Source: CAZTHL01 sp964613585
GTDB lineage: Bacteria; Pseudomonadota; Alphaproteobacteria; DSM-16000; Inquilinaceae
Assembly (NCBI GenBank): GCA_964613585.1
Contig: CAZTHL010000084.1
Coordinates: forward strand, 1-15,744
Reading direction: 5' to 3'
Length of the DNA stretch: 15,744 nucleotides
In this document: positions 13,475 through 15,744 of the stretch, piece by piece
How positions within the stretch are numbered: position 1 is the first letter of the stretch
Layout of the letters: every line of letters starts with the position of its first letter
Program-made: the position numbers and the translations under genes
The notes under the pieces: model-generated
Database searches by the model: none
The model's input: the letters and a program-made list of their open reading frames with translations, nothing else
Told to the model about the DNA's origin: nothing

Positions 13475-14020
13475 TTACGAGGTCTCGCCGCCGTCTTCAA
13501 ACGGCCGCGCGGCCCGGGTGACCGCGCCGAGCGCGCTGGGCTCGTCCCCGTCCAGCGGATGGCTCGGCCGGCGCAGGGTCGGCCAGGGCTCGCCCAGATC
13601 CTGCAGCACCACGTTCACCGTCGGGCACACCAGATGCACGGAGGCGTGCTCGGCGAAGGCGAGCAGGATACCCTCGGGCGCCGGCTGCACCGCCAGCAGC
13701 TCGAGCATGCGGCCGCGGTCGCGCGGATCGACGCCGTTGCGGCGCACCGCCTCGACATCGCAGAAGCGCACGCCGCAGTTCGTGCGCAGGTAGACCGGCC
13801 GCCCGCCCTCGGCCTCCGCGCGGCCGCCCGCCGTTCTCAGGCCGCCGCATTCCCACTTGAAGCGGTTGACGACCATGACGAACTGCCGATCCTCCTCGAG
13901 GAAGGTCATGTCCGGGAGCGGCACGATGGCGTCCTGCAGGCTGGCCGAGATGACCAGCAGATCCTCCGCGTCGGTGGCCCGCAGGCGCAGCGGGCTGGTG
14001 GCTTCGGCCTCCGCGGTCAT
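13475..14020 (-). CDS. DUF2948 family protein
   Basis: This is a 181-aa protein of the DUF2948 family, found between murA and his genes in alphaproteobacteria; function is unknown. Recognisable parts are LRLRATDAEDLLVISASLQDAIVPLPDMTFLEEDRQFVMVVNRFKWE at the N-terminus and GILLAFAEHASVHLVCPTVNVVLQDLGEPWPT near the C-terminus. No membrane or signal sequence is visible. The ATG at 14020 has AAGGAGG directly upstream, the best ribosome-binding site in this operon, so the longer open frame (to 14104) is rejected. It lies 117 bases after murA and 61 before hisG. Confidence 0.9.
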   Translation of the reverse strand: MTAEAEATSPLRLRATDAEDLLVISASLQDAIVPLPDMTFLEEDRQFVMVVNRFKWECGGLRTAGGRAEAEGGRPVYLRTNCGVRFCDVEAVRRNGVDPRDRGRMLELLAVQPAPEGILLAFAEHASVHLVCPTVNVVLQDLGEPWPTLRRPSHPLDGDEPSALGAVTRAARPFEDGGETS

Positions 14021-14137
14021 GGGCCTCCTTCGTGTCCTCGCCTCATCGATCCCGTGGCTCCGGCCCGGCGGGCGGCGCGGAAGCTGGTCCGACGGAGCCG
14101 GCATCGCCGGAGCGGCGCCGCGTTGGCAGGAGACCCA

Positions 14138-15433
<1,296 letters not shown>

Positions 15434-15691
15434 CGGAAGAGCAGCCTTTCCTGGCAGGCGGCAGGGATGGCGGTCGCGCCGCCGACGGATGACGGGCGGC
15501 CGCGGCGCGGTGCCCGATCCTGCCGTGTCCGGCCTGTCGAGACCGTTAACCGGCCCTGTGGTTCGCCGGCTGCAGCCTGCCGTCAGCGACAAGATTGGAA
15601 GATGGTGTAGCGGGGCGCCGGGCAAGGCACAAGCGGCTGTAGGCGATCGTCCTGGGGCATTTTCAAGGCACGGCGCCGGCGGTGCCCGGGT
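15434..15691. other. Non-coding region upstream of murA
   Basis: No credible gene is seen here. For murA, a minus-strand TTGAAA (15666-15661) followed after 18-19 bases by CTACAG/TACAGC is a weak promoter candidate only. The inverted repeat GGCAC/GTGCC (15667-15671, 15682-15686) lies next to it. An outward promoter follows at 15692. Confidence 0.5.
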
Positions 15692-15720
15692 TTGACAGGT
15701 CGGGGCGGTGGGCCTATGTG
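15692..15720 (+). promoter_or_regulatory. Sigma-70-like promoter pointing out of the window
   Basis: TTGACA (15692-15697), a perfect -35 box, is followed after 17 bases by TATGTG (15715-15720), a partial -10 box. It is divergent from murA and would drive a gene or RNA beyond the right edge, which cannot be seen. Confidence 0.5.
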
Positions 15721-15744
15721 ACGGAAGCTGTCGGCGCCGGCGGC

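Noticed and set aside
15637..15666. Minus-strand TTGAAA-N18-CTACAG as the murA promoter
   Set aside because: The -10 box is poor and the spacing is uncertain; too weak to list as a feature.

Overview
The window is a high-GC, densely coded stretch of a bacterial chromosome. It most likely comes from a nitrogen-fixing alphaproteobacterium, and a Rhodospirillales-like lineage is plausible. That assignment is inference. It rests on the alphaproteobacterial gene set murA, DUF2948, short-form hisG, hisD, UPF0262 and LMW phosphatase, on a short RNase E/G beside yacG and tRNA-Phe, and on fixABCX with nifS and nifV under NifA/sigma-54-type promoters.

Layout from left to right. (1) Positions 26-1634, plus strand: a short RNase E/G (26-1219), the zinc protein YacG (1221-1532) and a complete tRNA-Phe(GAA) with encoded CCA (1559-1634). 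(2) Positions 1738-2395, minus strand: a VapBC-type toxin-antitoxin pair (FitA-like antitoxin, PIN-domain toxin) with inverted repeats at and just upstream of the antitoxin start. (3) Positions 2396-2737: non-coding, with a GCC triplet run and two perfect palindromes, one just downstream of fixX and a likely terminator. (4) Positions 2738-6385, minus strand: fixA-fixB-fixC-fixX, an electron-bifurcating flavoprotein/quinone reductase system that supplies low-potential electrons for nitrogenase. (5) Positions 6684-7451, plus strand: a lone lipoprotein of unknown function. (6) Positions 7644-10086, minus strand: nifS then nifV, for Fe-S sulfur mobilisation and homocitrate synthesis for FeMo-co. 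(7) Positions 10426-15433, minus strand: murA-DUF2948-hisG-hisD-UPF0262-LMW phosphatase, a tightly packed housekeeping operon with start/stop overlaps. (8) At the right edge, a sigma-70-like promoter points out of the window.

The main result of the regulatory reading is that the nifS and fixA upstream regions both carry a GG-N10-GC sigma-54 promoter (TGGCAT-N5-TTGCT and TGGTAC-N5-TTGCT). Each also has a TGT-N10-ACA NifA-type upstream activator sequence roughly 75-115 bp farther upstream. The two activator sites share most of their bases, so nifSV and fixABCX look like one NifA regulon. The fixA control region also holds an IHF-like site between activator site and promoter.

The layout also suggests a rearrangement. 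In many alphaproteobacteria the murA...LMW phosphatase block continues into infA, maf, rng and yacG in the same direction. Here infA and maf are not seen, rng-yacG-tRNA-Phe lie in the opposite orientation, and the nif/fix genes and the toxin-antitoxin pair lie between the two halves. No integrase, transposase or CRISPR array was seen. I found no convincing wholly new system; the most novel coding item is the uncharacterised lipoprotein nested between nifV and fixA.
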